Shown: in pieces, positions 46,209-57,705 of the stretch | Layout: the number at the start of each line of letters is the position of its first letter | Numbering within the stretch: the stretch's first letter is position 1 | Assembly (NCBI RefSeq): GCF_029633865.1 | Contig: NC_079215.1 | Location: 50,636,897-50,700,896 of the forward strand | Length of the DNA stretch: 64,000 nucleotides | Source of the DNA: Lampris incognitus | Lineage: Eukaryota > Chordata > Actinopteri > Lampriformes > Lampridae | Direction of reading: 5' to 3' | The notes under the pieces: generated by a model | Database searches by the model: none | What the model was told of the DNA's origin: nothing | What the model saw: only the letters and a program-made list of their open reading frames with translations | Made by a program: the position numbers and the translations under genes

Positions 46209-46792
46209 TGGTTAGGCATGGTGGTCCAGTGGGTAGCACTGTTGCCTCACAGCAAAAAGGTCCTGGGTTCGAATCCCAGGTCCTTTCGGTGTGGAGTTTG
46301 CATGTTCTCCCCGTGCCTGTGTGGGTTTCCTCCGGGTGCTCCGGTTTCCTCCCACCATCCTAAAGACATGCATGTTAGGGTTAATACTCCTGCCTACGTC
46401 CCTGAGCAAGGCAATGGGAAGAAGAACTGGCGTCGGTCCCTGGGTGCTGCAGCTGCCCACTGCTCCTATACTATAGGCAAGGCTCAGCGTTTTGGGTTTT
46501 TTTTTTTTACCGATTTTCACCGAAAAATACCCAGATTTTTTAAAAGGAGCAGATCGGTTTAAACCGATTTTCACCCGGATTTTATGTTTCCACGGATCCA
46601 AAAGTTGTTCCTGTTCGTGTGAGGTTATGTAACGGTGTCCTCTTGCGGCGAAATTCGGCATGCTGGATGGCTTTGAAAAATAAAAACCGAAAACGCTGAG
46701 CCTTGACTATAGGTTGGCTTAAATGCAGACAGTGAATTTCATTGTATGTATGTACAAATGACAAATAAAGTGTATTCTATTGTATTCTATTA
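46209..46792 (+). repeat. family B SINE, type-2 (copy B6), interrupted by a MITE
   Basis: The head contains GGGTTCGAATCCCAGG, and the body TTTCCTCCGGGTGCTCCGG. The tail resumes after the MITE as GGTTGGCTTAAATGCAGACA and ends near CAAATGACAAATAAAGTG. It is the most complete type-2 copy here once the 228-bp insert is discounted. Confidence 0.85.
46478..46705 (+). mobile_element. hAT-type MITE nested in SINE B6
   Basis: 228 bp with ~24-bp terminal inverted repeats (CAAGGCTCAGCGTTTT, then C/G, then GGTTTTT). It is flanked by a perfect 8-bp duplication ACTATAGG (46470-46477 and 46706-46713). An 8-bp target is the hAT hallmark. It has no coding capacity, and the interior holds CACCGATTTTCACC-like repeats. 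Confidence 0.85.
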
Positions 46793-46806
46793 TTGCATTG
46801 CTGTTG

Positions 46807-46920
46807 TCCATCCATCCATTATCCAAACCGCTTATCCTGCTCAGGGTCGCGGGGATGCTGGAGCCTATCCCAGCAGTCATTGGGCGGCAGGCGGGGGAGA
46901 CACCCTGGACAGGCCGCCAG
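46807..46920 (-). repeat. family B SINE, 3' fragment (copy B7)
   Basis: Reverse orientation, last ~115 bp only (CCATCCATTATCCAAACCGC ... GGACAGGCCGCCAG on +), only 15 bp after copy B6. Confidence 0.8.
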
Positions 46921-47934
46921 TTCTATTGTATCGCTGTTGTTTGCAACTAAATACCTTATGCCTCCCTGAGGTTTTCAATCTAACAAAAATAATCTGAGGG
47001 GAATATTTCAATTAAAATATTCCTCAACAGAAACCCCATTTCCAAACATTAAAAACAAAAAAATTCAGATGCAATATCAAAACCTCATCATATTGTGAAA
47101 AAAAAAACAGGAAACAATCTATTTCAATCATGAACCTCATGACCTGGGCGAGCTTGTGGTTCACTATACAAATGCTGAACGCATTCCTTTATGTGGTGGT
47201 GTATGGGCTGTTTGCTGTAATGCTACACATTCATATGCACATAGACCATAGAGAGAGATGGATGCTGTGTTGTGTAACTCCGAGTGTTACTATGTGTACT
47301 ACATGTTTGGGAGAATGAGGGTGTTGATGTTAAATGTCACAAAAATGGCCTAAGATATGCACCACATATTTCATGATTTACTTTATTTAGCATGTAGGGT
47401 GTAAACGGCACTGGTATTAAAATGTGGCTCACCTATAAAAAGCCCGGGGCCTTTGATAGTGTGGCACTTAAGCGCTTGATGGTGGGTTTTGTTTGTGGGT
47501 ATTTAAAGGATGACAGATGTAGCCGAACTCTGTCTTGTTAATGCTTTAATGCTTATTTACCCAAAAACCGGTCACTGTTTCCAGATGTGTTAATTCAACG
47601 CTGTTTCGCAAGCAGGTCTATTTCTACCATGTGCTCCCTGTAGACATCTTTAGCGACTGTGATGATGTCTGCACCGTCAGCTCGCCTGCACAAGTGCAGC
47701 AATGCAAGGCAGCATGACAGCAACAGGCTATTAAAAGGTAAAGAAGGAAAATTAAAGATGAAAAAAATAGTTAGAAATATTCCATCTGTGTGTTGTTTTA
47801 CTTTTTTCGGCAGAGGGGGCGGAGCAGTGACCAGAATTGGGGAGAAAAAAAGGGGGACACCCCAACTCACCAATGCTTTGAACAGTGCCATAACTGTTGA
47901 GTCCACACACATCTCCAGATCCAGATGCATGTCT

Positions 47935-48130
47935 TGATGCATGCTCGATAATCCAGGTAAGGAAATCACAGACCGGTGAACCAGTTCATCGGGACACAAC
48001 GTTTACTGAGAGAAACGTGTCATCACTCATCTAAGTGACCTCGTCAGTCTCAACTGACTGCAGGTATCCCCACCCTTACAAACCTTATGTTGTGTCCAGA
48101 TGAACTGATTCACCTTTCTGTGACTTCCAG
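47935..48130 (+). repeat. dispersed repeat F
   Basis: The block GAGAGAAACGTGTCATCACT ... AGATGAACTGATTCACCTTT shares its right part (AGATGAACTGATTCACCTTTCTGTGA) with 33633-33700. It looks like a remnant of an old fish retroelement of unknown class. Confidence 0.45.
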
Positions 48131-48681
48131 ATTGCATTTATGTAATCTAATCTGTGTGAGTGTGAAAGGAGGATTTTTGTCACTATATATTGAAATGGTG
48201 AAATGGTGAACGATGAACAGAGGTGGAGGTTATAGCTCTAAGCCCTTTATATCATATACTTGAGATCACTATCATTTGACAGAGGCTTCCTGGGTGGAGT
48301 CGTTTTTCATGCTCACCGTCAGAGACTGTTTATCCACTTGTCGTATGCTCGTTGACAAGCTTCATAGCGTATTCTTGTTTTTGCAGCAGCCTGTATGTCT
48401 GACTGCTGCTTTCCTGACAAATGTCGTTCTTCCATATGCTCCTACAACAATTGTTAGTCTGTTCATGTTCACTTTTGGTCTTAACCCCAGCACATTAATA
48501 CTGGGCTAATGTGGAAAATCCATTAAATAATGAGCAGTAGCTGATCTAATTCTGATATTATAACACTCCAGTTGTCATATATTTGGATTTCTCCTAAATA
48601 GAATACGATCACATACAATGTATTGCAAAGAAAATACAAGAATTTCTACCCTGAACAGTATTGAGCAGGTATAGAGAATTG

Positions 48682-48740
48682 ATGGCTGGATGGATGGATA
48701 GATGGATGGACTAATGGATGGATGGATGGATGGATGGATA
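48682..48740 (+). repeat. (GGAT)n microsatellite
   Basis: About 14 imperfect GGAT units. It could also be an orphan tail of a family B copy. Confidence 0.85.
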
Positions 48741-48981
48741 TTCACCTTCTTAAAATAACAGTAAAATAATAAACTGAGTAAAATAGAAACATTAACACGA
48801 ATAAATATTCAGATTATTATTTGTGTCTGAAGCATTTCTTCACATCATTTCAGCAAACATAAAATGATGGAAGATTTTTTTCCCCATCAATTGATGAGCC
48901 AGAGGCTGATAACAGTAAGACGGTATAATGCACACAGTTCTTCAGCATATGTGTACTATGTGAGTGTTTGGGTGCAGGCCA

Positions 48982-49081
<100 letters not shown>

Positions 49082-49607
49082 ATGTGTGCACCCTTGTTGG
49101 TTTGGCAGACAGAAAAGAGAATCCATGAAACCTTGAGAACACTAAACCAGCAGCAATAGTAAATAAACCAGTGAGAATTCTTCATTTGTCCGGATTACTG
49201 TGTGGCTTGCGTTGCATGTGATTTCAGTGCCAAGATGCAATAAAAATGGAGCTGATCCAAAGCGGCGAGGTCATAGACACTGTATTTTCCTCCCAATAAG
49301 GGACTTGGTGGTAAGTGCTTCTTGAACTGTGTCCCCCAGTGTTGACTCTTTGAGTTCATGAAAACGGAGGCTGAACGAGACACTGAAATTACATGCTACA
49401 CTGTCCAAGACAAATCCTGCGCACCAAGAATAACACTGGAATATGAAGCAAGATGGACATCGAGGTCCGTTTGCAGAAGCCTGGGCCAACAACGTTTCAT
49501 TTCATTGTATGGTAGAGGCAGCTGTTGGAGGGGGGGGGCTTTGAGATGCATATATTCATATCCATATAATAATAATAATAATCAGCAGCAGCAGCAGCAT
49601 CAGCTTC

Positions 49608-50196
49608 ATCATCATATATAGCACTTTTCTAGAAGCCCAAAGCGCTTCACATTGAAGGGGGTAACTCACTTCAACCACCACCAATGTGTAGCGCCCACCT
49701 GGGTGATGCACGGCAGCCATTTTGCACCAGAACGCTCACCTTGCACCTTGCACCAGAATGCTCACCGCCATCAGCTTGAGGTGGAGAGGGAGGAATCATT
49801 GAGCCTATTACGTGAGGTGATGATTAGGAGGCCAGGTGGAGAGAGCCAGCTTGGGAATTTTTGCCAGGACACCGAAGGACCCCCTCCTCTTTGTGATAAG
49901 TGTCATGGGATCTTTAATGACCACAGTGAGTCAGGATCTTGGTTTAACGTCTCATCCGAAGAATGGCATCTCCTACAGCACAGTGTTCCCGTCACTGCAC
50001 CGGGGCATCAGGATTTGATATTTGTTGTTTTTATTAAGGCCAGAGGGAAGACTGCCTGCTACTGGCCCACCAACAACACTTCCAGTAGCAACTCAGTTTT
50101 CCCGGGAGGTCTCCCATCTAAGTACTAGCCGAGCACATACCTGCTTAGCTTCTGTCATTTGGCAGGGCCAGGGTACATGCTGGTATGGCTGCTGGC
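49608..50196 (-). repeat. 5S-rRNA-derived SINE (SINE3-like)
   Basis: On the minus strand the first ~90 bp (50196 down to ~50105) match 5S rRNA: CAGCCATACCA, then AGAAGCTAAGCAGGT and TAGTACTTAGATGGGAGACC, i.e. the internal pol III promoter region. About 400 bp of unrelated body follows. The tail AGCGCTTTGGGCTTCTAG, then AAAAGTGCTATATA, is shared with SINE families C and D. 5S-headed SINEs (SINE3) are known in fish. This copy is long (~590 bp). Confidence 0.8.
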
Positions 50197-50854
50197 ATGT
50201 ATAGCTTTACATAATGAGAAATTTGGCTTAGACCCATGTTGGCACCTCCAAAGCCATATCAAATATTTAAATCCCAAAACCACAGGTTGTTTTCATACTT
50301 GGATCGTGCAGAACACCAAGGAACCTGCATCCAAGCCCATATACATATAATCAGGCATTCAGCGCACGGGAGTGGAATGTGCAGCTATGCATACATAGCT
50401 GCATATGGGAGGAACAAATGGCATTTCAGTTGGCCATTGGTTGGTTCAGAGTTAGTAAACGGAGGCCATGCATGGATCTGGTTCTGGGTTGAATCTTAAT
50501 ATAGTTACTTACTGTGGTTTTGGTGGGACACTGCTGCACTGTAATTAGACTTTGTCTCATAATGAGCCTCAGAGCTGTCTCCCGTTACTCGATTAGTAGC
50601 GTGTGGTTGACCTAGGCTGCAGTTTGGGGTTTGTGGGGGCAGGAGACCAAATTTGGGGCGAAGACTATAGCAACACAACAGCAAAACCTAAACTGGCAAT
50701 CCAACTGCAAACCCCACCATAGGTCTCCCCGGTTAAAATTCGATCACAATGGAAAGCCGTTGGGTTATTGTAAATGACAGATATACTAATTTATACTCCA
50801 AAGTGTTGAAAAATGGGGAAGGAAAGGAATTTCAGGGGAATGTATAAGACCCAT

Positions 50855-51237
50855 CTATGCATCCATTATCCGAACTACTTATCCTGCTCTCAGGTTCACA
50901 AGGATGCTGGAGTCTATCCCAGCAGTCATTGGGTGGCAGGCGGGGAGACACCCTGGACAGGCCACCAGATCATCACACAGGGCCCACCCACACACACACA
51001 CACACATTCATACCTAGGGACATTTTAGTATGGCCGATTCACCTGACCTACATGTCGTTGGACTGTGGGAGGAAACAGGAGCCCCCGGAGGAAACCCATG
51101 CAGACACACATGCAACATGCAAACTCCACACAGAGGATGACCCGGGACGACCCCCAAGGTTGGACTACCCTGGGGCTCAAACCCAGGAGCTTCTTGCTGT
51201 GAGGCGACTGCGCTATCCCCTGCGCCACCATGCCCCC
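50855..51237 (-). repeat. family B SINE, type-1, full length (copy B8)
   Basis: Reverse orientation. The tail (ATCCATTATCCGAACTACTT on +) is at the low end and the head at the high end (GGCATGGTGGCGCAGGGGAT on -). It contains a (CA)n run of ten units in the middle. Confidence 0.85.
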
Positions 51238-52170
51238 TGTACAAGAGCCATGATCAGTAAATAAAGACACTATCTTGTAGATATGTTTGGCCTTGGAATA
51301 TGATTGCCGTGGGAATGACGGCTTTATGGTGGGATTGCTCCTTTGTTTTTAGAATACAAACAGAAGCAACTTGCTCAGTGTGCAAATAAACCTGACCTGG
51401 CTACGCCAAATGCAGAGAGATAAAACAACAGAAAAATAATTTAAAAAAATTTGTATTTCATTCAAAACACTCGGAACTATATTGGCGTAGAGGCCTCGTT
51501 TACAATAAAGCCGTGCAAAACATCCTAGCTGCCAAGAAACAGACAAGATATTTAGATGAAAAAAAGTGGCGATAAAAAAGTAGAAGCAATAAAAAACCAA
51601 ATTAGTAAAATACTACCACATTAAAACCTTGAAAAATATAAATAAAGCACTTTAAAATGTACAACAAATGAGTCAGCTAGAACAAGAGCTGTTGGAAATG
51701 AAATAAGAGGAAATTAAAAATTTTAATTGCCCCTAAAGGTAAAACTGGGGTAAGTTTTTGTATGTTCTGCGTGTCGTTCCAGGATGTTTTATGATTGAGA
51801 CTCAACATTTCTGGCAGACATTTTATCAAGAGTCCACCTTAATCTTTTGTTTTATAAAAGTGACAAGAATGATTAATAAATGTGTGTGTGTGTGCATGCG
51901 TGCACGTGTGCGTGCACGTGTGTGTGTGTTTCTGTGGATGCAGTATTAGTGGAGCTCTACCAAGTATGACATTTTTAACTGTCATACTTTACATTTCTTT
52001 TGCAGGCCAACATCTCCTGGCAGGCTATGCACAGATCAATGCTAAGAATGCTTGGGAGGGTGTATTTTTGTTTTTGGGTGAATGAGACTTCTTGGACTCT
52101 GTGCCAGAGGTGTGTGGGTGTTTCCGTGAGTGACCATGACTTTGGAAACGGAACTGGTGACATTTGATCC

Positions 52171-52262
52171 CCTGACCAATCACATGGCAACCTGGGTGTG
52201 TGATTCTGCTTGGGCCGGGCAGTCGATTTCAGTATATATTGACGGGGAAAGGAGGGAGCAAG
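52171..52262 (+). promoter_or_regulatory. osteocalcin gene core promoter
   Basis: A CCAAT box (52176-52180) directly followed by an E-box CACATG (52181-52186) lies about 47 bp before TATATAT (52233-52239), and the ATG is 105 nt further on. CCAAT and TATA elements are usual in osteocalcin promoters. The start site near 52262 is inferred. Confidence 0.55.
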
Positions 52263-52343
52263 ACAGACGGAGCCACTGGGAGAAACCGAATAGAACCCAA
52301 TTGACCATCCAGGTGCACAACGACGCACAAACTCCAAAGCATC

Positions 52344-54601
52344 ATGAAGACGCTGACTCTCCTCACTTTGTGTGCTGTTCTGTCAGCATGCTGGTCCATG
52401 GGAGGTAAGAGAGGCTTTTTTTTCTTTTTTCATTTACACTGCATGTAAGGGGAACGGTTCTGTATGATCCACTTAATGTTATTGTCACTGAAGAATGGTA
52501 CAGGCCCATGCATTTGTAAAATACATGTTTGAATTGTTATGATCTTTAGCCGTGGACCCGGAGGTTGTGCTGGACGCTGACGCGGATGTGACCGCTGAGG
52601 TTGCACCTACTGCTGCTGACACCGCACCTGCCTCTGATTCATCCTCCGAATCCTCCTCATCCTCTGCCTCAGACTCTGCCTCGGACTCTTCTTCAGAGTC
52701 TAATTCAGACTCTTCATCAGAGTCTAATTCCAACTCTTCATCAGAGTCTAATTCAGACTCTTCATCAGACTCTTCCTCCAACTCTTCTTCGGAGTCCTCC
52801 TCGGAATCCTCCTCGAACTCCTCCTCGGACTCTTCTTCAGACTCATCCTCAGCATCGGACTCTGCCTCAGACTCTTCCTCCTCTTCCGAATCCAAGTCAT
52901 CCTCATCCTCATCCTCATCATCATCCTCGTCCGAATCTGACTCCGATTCAGGCTCCGACTCATCTGCATCCGACGCCGTAGCCTCCAATTCATCGTCATC
53001 CTCTTCCTCTTCATCCTCATCTTCCTCTTCTTCATCAGAGTCAGTCAGTGTAGAGGGTATGTCAATTTTTTTTAAATTTTGTTTTGATTTGATTTGATTT
53101 ATTCTCAAGTTTGTGTGATTTTGGGCAATTGGTGGTTTGCCAATGGGTGAACTGATTCGACAATCTTTGATTTTCTTATCTTGATTATTGAGCATTTATC
53201 AAGACATTTACCAATGAGTGTGTGCAGCTACTGGACAGAGCAATGTCATGCTTTGTTAAGCAATGATGAGATAGGAAGACTGGTTATCTTTGCTTGTCTA
53301 TTGTTAAGCAAAGGGCAGTACAATTTTATTTATCTGTGGTTTTCAGAAGTGTAAAAATTATTAAATTAGAGAATTTGTTGAGTTGCTGATATCGATTGGT
53401 ATGACATGATTTATTTAAGATGATTCTGTATTAAATGATGTGGTGATGTTCATCCCTTTAGCTACTGAGGTCATTGTGAAGAGAGACCTGGCCTCGGTTC
53501 TCCTGAGGAGGAGGAGGGCTGGCCCATCAGGAGACTTCAGCCCACTCCAGCTAGAGAGGTAAATTTGCTCATCTCAATCCTGCCTCTCCATGGCAAGATA
53601 CGTCAGTATACCAACGCTTTTGAAGCACTGTACACCATTTTAGACTCACTAAGCAATGGGTTATAATATCCTGTGTGCTGCACATAACCTTTGCAGCACC
53701 TTGGCTTTTGGCAAATTTGGAAGCTTGGCTTTTCCTGTGCATCATATTCTACTGTAGTTTTCACTCAGTTTTAGTTTGTAAGTGGCTAATGATTACTTAA
53801 TAATGCTACACAGGGGCGTCCGGGTAGTGTGGCGGTCTATTCCGTTGCCTACCAACACGGGGATCACCGGTTTGAGTCCCCGTGTTACCTCGAGCTTGGT
53901 CGGGCGTCCCTACAGACACAACTGGCCATGTCTGCGGGTGTTAGCCGGATGTGGGTATGTGTCCTGGTCGTTGCACTAGCGCCTCCTCTGGTCGGTCGGG
54001 GCGCCTGTTCGGGGGGGGGGAGAACTGGGGGGAATAGCGTGATCCTCCCACGCGCTACATCCGCCTGGTGAAACTCCTCACTGTCAGGTGAAAAGAAGCG
54101 GCTGGTGACTCCACGTGTATCGGAGGAGGCATGTGGTAGTCTGCAGCCCTCCCCGGATCGGCAGAGGGGGGTGGAGCAACGACCAGGACAGCTCGGAAGA
54201 GTGGGGTAATCGGCCGGGTACAACTGGGGAGAAAAAGGGGGGGAAATTTAAAAAATAAATAAAATAAAATAAAATAAACAGTGCTACACAGATGATGAAG
54301 TTGAAAGTACTTCTAGAGGTCAAGTCATTATTACACATGCAACTTTCTGGTGCAAAGGGACAGCGTACAGAACGTACATATCAACAATGTGAGACGTTTC
54401 TGCCTGTAAAAACACAGATATTCACATAGTGAATGGAAACCATCGCAAAAACTGTCAAAAAGCATCCTTCTAACCCTCCTTCTCTTCCTGCCACTCAGCC
54501 TGAGGGAGGTGTGTGAGCTGGACGTCGCCTGCGATGAGATGGCCGACACTGCAGGCATCGTCGCGGCCTACGTTGCCTTCTATGGGCCCATCCCCTTCTA
54601 A
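52344..54601 (+). CDS. bglap: osteocalcin, OC2 type with long serine/acidic propeptide
   Basis: Vitamin-K-dependent Gla protein of bone matrix. Four exons: 52344-52404, 52550-53056, 53462-53558, 54499-54601. They total 768 nt, 255 residues, phases 1, 1 and 2 throughout. There is a signal peptide ([20 protein letters not shown]), and exon 2 gives ~169 residues of Ser with Asp/Glu, including octads like SESNSDSS. Exon 3 holds the carboxylase recognition stretch ([12 protein letters not shown]) and a furin site RRRR. The mature peptide starts [14 protein letters not shown] and ends YGPIPF. The Glu in LES, LREV and CEL match the three carboxylated sites, and C-ELDVA-C is the disulfide pair. The ending and the short mature part exclude matrix Gla protein. 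A large acidic propeptide is the mark of fish OC2, and the many S-x-E sites suggest phosphorylation by FAM20C-type kinases. A SINE lies in intron 3. Confidence 0.92.
53814..54281 (+). repeat. SINE family A copy 6
   Basis: Full-length copy in the last intron of the osteocalcin gene. It has a 10-bp duplication TGCTACACAG (53804-53813 and 54282-54291) and an (ATAAA)n tail, which is the longest A-rich tail of the six copies. Confidence 0.9.
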
Positions 54602-55125
54602 TCACGACTTCGTCATGCAAATGAACTGCTTTCAATTCGATACCCTGTGTGTTATTGCCACGGCGAGGCTGCAAGCTCCCAAATGCGCCCGTGTGGGTCG
54701 TGCCCATGTTGCAAGGCAGTGCGTTGGCATGCACTGGCAGAGATTAAGGGGCACAAGTGAAAAAATTTCCCTTCATTTTAATTGACATGGTTCCATATTT
54801 AAAAGGCCAATTCTGTTTCGAGCTCTCCAGTCATCCGGGGGAGAGGCACATGATCATCAGGGATTTCTGAATATGTGGTGGCCCACACAACTGTAAATTA
54901 TTCAATACAAATGTAAAACAATGAATGACGCTAACACTGCACATGCGTTGCATTGTTATTGTATGATAGTGTATTCATGTTTGTATACAATAGTTTAAAG
55001 GTATTGTGTGTACTACTGAAGTAGTAGTAGTATAGACTGTGGTACTGGTAGTGATGATAGTGTAAGGTTTGAGCAAACAGGTCAGTTATCAATGTCTGTA
55101 ATCAAAGATTTCATTTGGATTTGAA

Positions 55126-55131
55126 AATAAA
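55126..55131 (+). terminator. poly(A) signal of the osteocalcin gene
   Basis: AATAAA 525 nt after the stop, just before a family B insertion. The 3' UTR holds GTAGTAGTAGTA but no ORF. Confidence 0.55.
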
Positions 55132-55161
55132 TTATTTGTATAGTTGAAACTGTCTCGATTA

Positions 55162-55522
55162 CTCGTTCATTGTCCAAGCCGCTTATCCCAGCCAGGGTCG
55201 CCGGGATGCTGGAGCCTATCCCAGCAGGCATTGGGCGGCAGGTGGGCAGACACCCTTGACAGGCCGCCAGCCCATCACAGGGCCGACACATTCACACCTG
55301 GGACCAATTTAGTACGGCCGATTCACCTGACCTACATGTCTTTGGACTGTGGGAAGAAACCCGAACACCCGGAGAAAACCCACGCAGACACGGGGAGAAC
55401 ATGCAAACTACACACAGAGGACGACCCCCGACCCCCAAGGTTAGACTACCCCGGGGCTCGAACCCAGCACCTTATTGCTGTGAGGTGACTGCGCTAACCA
55501 CTGCGCCACGGTGCCGGTTCAT
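55162..55522 (-). repeat. family B SINE, type-1, full length with target duplication (copy B9)
   Basis: 361 bp bounded by a perfect 13-bp direct repeat ACTGTCTCGATTA (55149-55161 and 55523-55535). This defines both ends of family B and proves retroposition. The 3' end is at the low coordinate (GTCCAAGCCGCTTATCCC) and the head at the high coordinate. Confidence 0.92.
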
Positions 55523-55714
55523 ACTGTCTCGATTAATGATGGGAAAACGCATGGCAAACAAATCAAACTTAAACAACTGAGTCTTACATACCTTCTGAGC
55601 TGTATTCCCCAGTCAAATAACATCATTTCTTACATACATACCCATACATCCCAATGCGGTACATACCTGCATTAATGTTAAGACTGGCAGAGTCAACATC
55701 GTAGTCATTTAAAT

Positions 55715-55815
55715 CAAATCAAATCAATTTTATTTGTATAGCCCGATATCACAAATTACAAATTTGCCTCAGTGGGTAACAGCAACACAACATCCTGTCC
55801 CTAGACCCTCTCATT
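55715..55815 (+). repeat. dispersed repeat E, copy 2
   Basis: AATCAATTTTATTTGTATAG ... ATTTGCCTCAGTGGGTAACA ... ACATCCTGTCCCTAGACCCT, closely matching 32300-32400. Confidence 0.7.
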
Positions 55816-57090
55816 ACCAGTCTCTCTTTCTTCTCTTATGTTACATGTTGTGGTTTCCTTCCCCCCACAAGATATGTGATATGATATGAATATGACCGTT
55901 TGCAGACAGTGAAGCGCTTTGATATGCAAGAGTCCCTCTCTGCACAGCAAGGCAGAGAGTCAGCTGCTATGTTCATCTGTTGCCATCAGATGGTATCGTT
56001 GGTCAAGCAGATGGATCTGCCTGGACCAGACCTTCCTTACCTTTTCTTTTTTTTTTTAAGACCAGGACTCAAACTGGATAAATTTATGGTAGTACGTAAG
56101 GGCACATGTGGGTATCCGTCATTTCATGTGACTAGAGTGACAAACAAGTGTGGCAAGTAGCACAAGGCCATATAACCAGGACAGAACGTCAGTAGAAGAT
56201 AAACTTGTTTATGCCCAAAAGTATGATAAGTGATATTCCATCATGTAAGTGTAGCCATTATTACACAGAAAACAGTAGTAGCAGTAGTAGTAGCATATCA
56301 AGACAACCATTAGACTGTCAAAGGGGGATGACTTAAGACATCTTAATGTCACCCTTGCATCGATAGAGAGGCTCCTGCTCCGCCAACATGTCCTGATCAA
56401 CAAGGACCCTGATTAACAGCAGGACATTGACTGACGCAAGTAGACTGTTCACCAGATTTGTAAATGGTATAAAGACAGGGAGGCTTTTGTCTGATTTTCT
56501 TGGTCCTCTATATTTCTCTCCATATTTGGGTGTGTCTTGTTTCTGTAATTGCTGCATTAGCACTATTGGGTTATTACCACTGCACAGCGATAATATAACC
56601 GTGTGCTTTTGGCTTATCTACAAGCTGTTTCTGTAATGACCATTTCTGAAACAATGTAGAGGAAAACACAGTAAATAGGATCAATTAACTTTTGAAAAAT
56701 TTTAAAAATCAACAACAGAGAATGAATAAATGATTTGGGGCCTTTACTTGTGGTTTTTTTGTTCCTATCCTAGTTTTATTTATGGTGTATTTATTGGCTG
56801 GTAATTAACGATAACAATTGTAAATGCTTGTGATAAGAACTTTAATCATCGATAATAAATCGGTGCCCTCATAGATTAGCATGTCAGGGAAATATTTCAG
56901 AGTTACCGTTACAAAGAGGTCCCCGAGTGCAGCCCTATGATGAAATGAATAGACTATTGCACTAAAGAAAACAGAGCAGAAAAACAACACCGATCATCTG
57001 AAATGGTGAACACATGAAATGAAACAGTGTTGACTAGATGTTCAACCATCAACCCTCAGTCGATGCGTACATAGATTCATAAGCACTCTA
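55816..57090. other. intergenic stretch, nothing recognised
   Basis: About 1.3 kb of unique-looking A/T-rich sequence without credible ORFs, RNA genes or known repeats. Confidence 0.55.
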
Positions 57091-57120
57091 CATATATATA
57101 TATATGTGTGTGTGTGTGTG

Positions 57121-57168
<48 letters not shown>

Positions 57169-57330
57169 GTTTTTTTCCGGAAACCATCAGTGGTGTTGAT
57201 AAAAGTGCTCAACAAATGAGGAGTGGAATATTAAGATACTTTATATATATAGCGTTTTTTGTCCCTGAAACCGTCAATGGTGTTGTTATACGTGCTCAAC
57301 TAATGAGGAGTGGAATATCAATACAGACAC
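57091..57330 (+). repeat. (TA)n/(TG)n with two R units
   Basis: (TA)n/(TG)n (57091-57165) is followed by R units at about 57167-57240 and 57250-57325, both containing GTGCTCAAC(A/T)AATGAGGAGT. A third, more diverged unit is at 57587-57650, and one more copy is at 32841. Confidence 0.75.
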
Positions 57331-57372
57331 AGGGGGGAAAAAACTAAACTTTTTTTTTCCTGTATCTGTATT

Positions 57373-57500
<128 letters not shown>

Positions 57501-57705
57501 GCTTATGGCATGAAACAGGCTTGTACTGTCTCAAAAAGAATTTACTTGACTCACTGGATTTTATATATATATATATATATATATAACTTTGTTAAAAGAA
57601 ACACTCAACGGTAGGGAAAATGCTCATCAAATAAGGAGCAAAATAATCCAGTGAGTCAAGCACATTCTTTATGAGACAGCACAAGCCTGTGTCGTGCCAT
57701 AAGCA
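57501..57705 (+). repeat. 60-bp imperfect inverted repeat around (AT)n
   Basis: The arm 57501-57560 (GCTTATGGCATGAAACAGGC ...) is repeated in inverse orientation at 57646-57705 with about eight differences. The ~85 bp between them hold (AT)n and an R unit. A third partial direct copy of the arm lies at 57875-57910. Confidence 0.75.

Noticed and set aside
50105-50196. A 5S rRNA gene
   Set aside because: Only parts of the 5S sequence match, and it continues into a SINE body and a shared SINE tail, so it is a SINE head.
52485-53195. 236-residue acidic ORF on the minus strand
   Set aside because: It is the mirror of the serine-rich osteocalcin exon 2. The + strand has signal peptide, splice phases and the Gla domain.
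52344-54601. Matrix Gla protein (mgp) as identity of the Gla gene
   Set aside because: The mature peptide after RRRR is about 46 residues and ends YGPIPF as in osteocalcins. MGP lacks such a furin-released short end.
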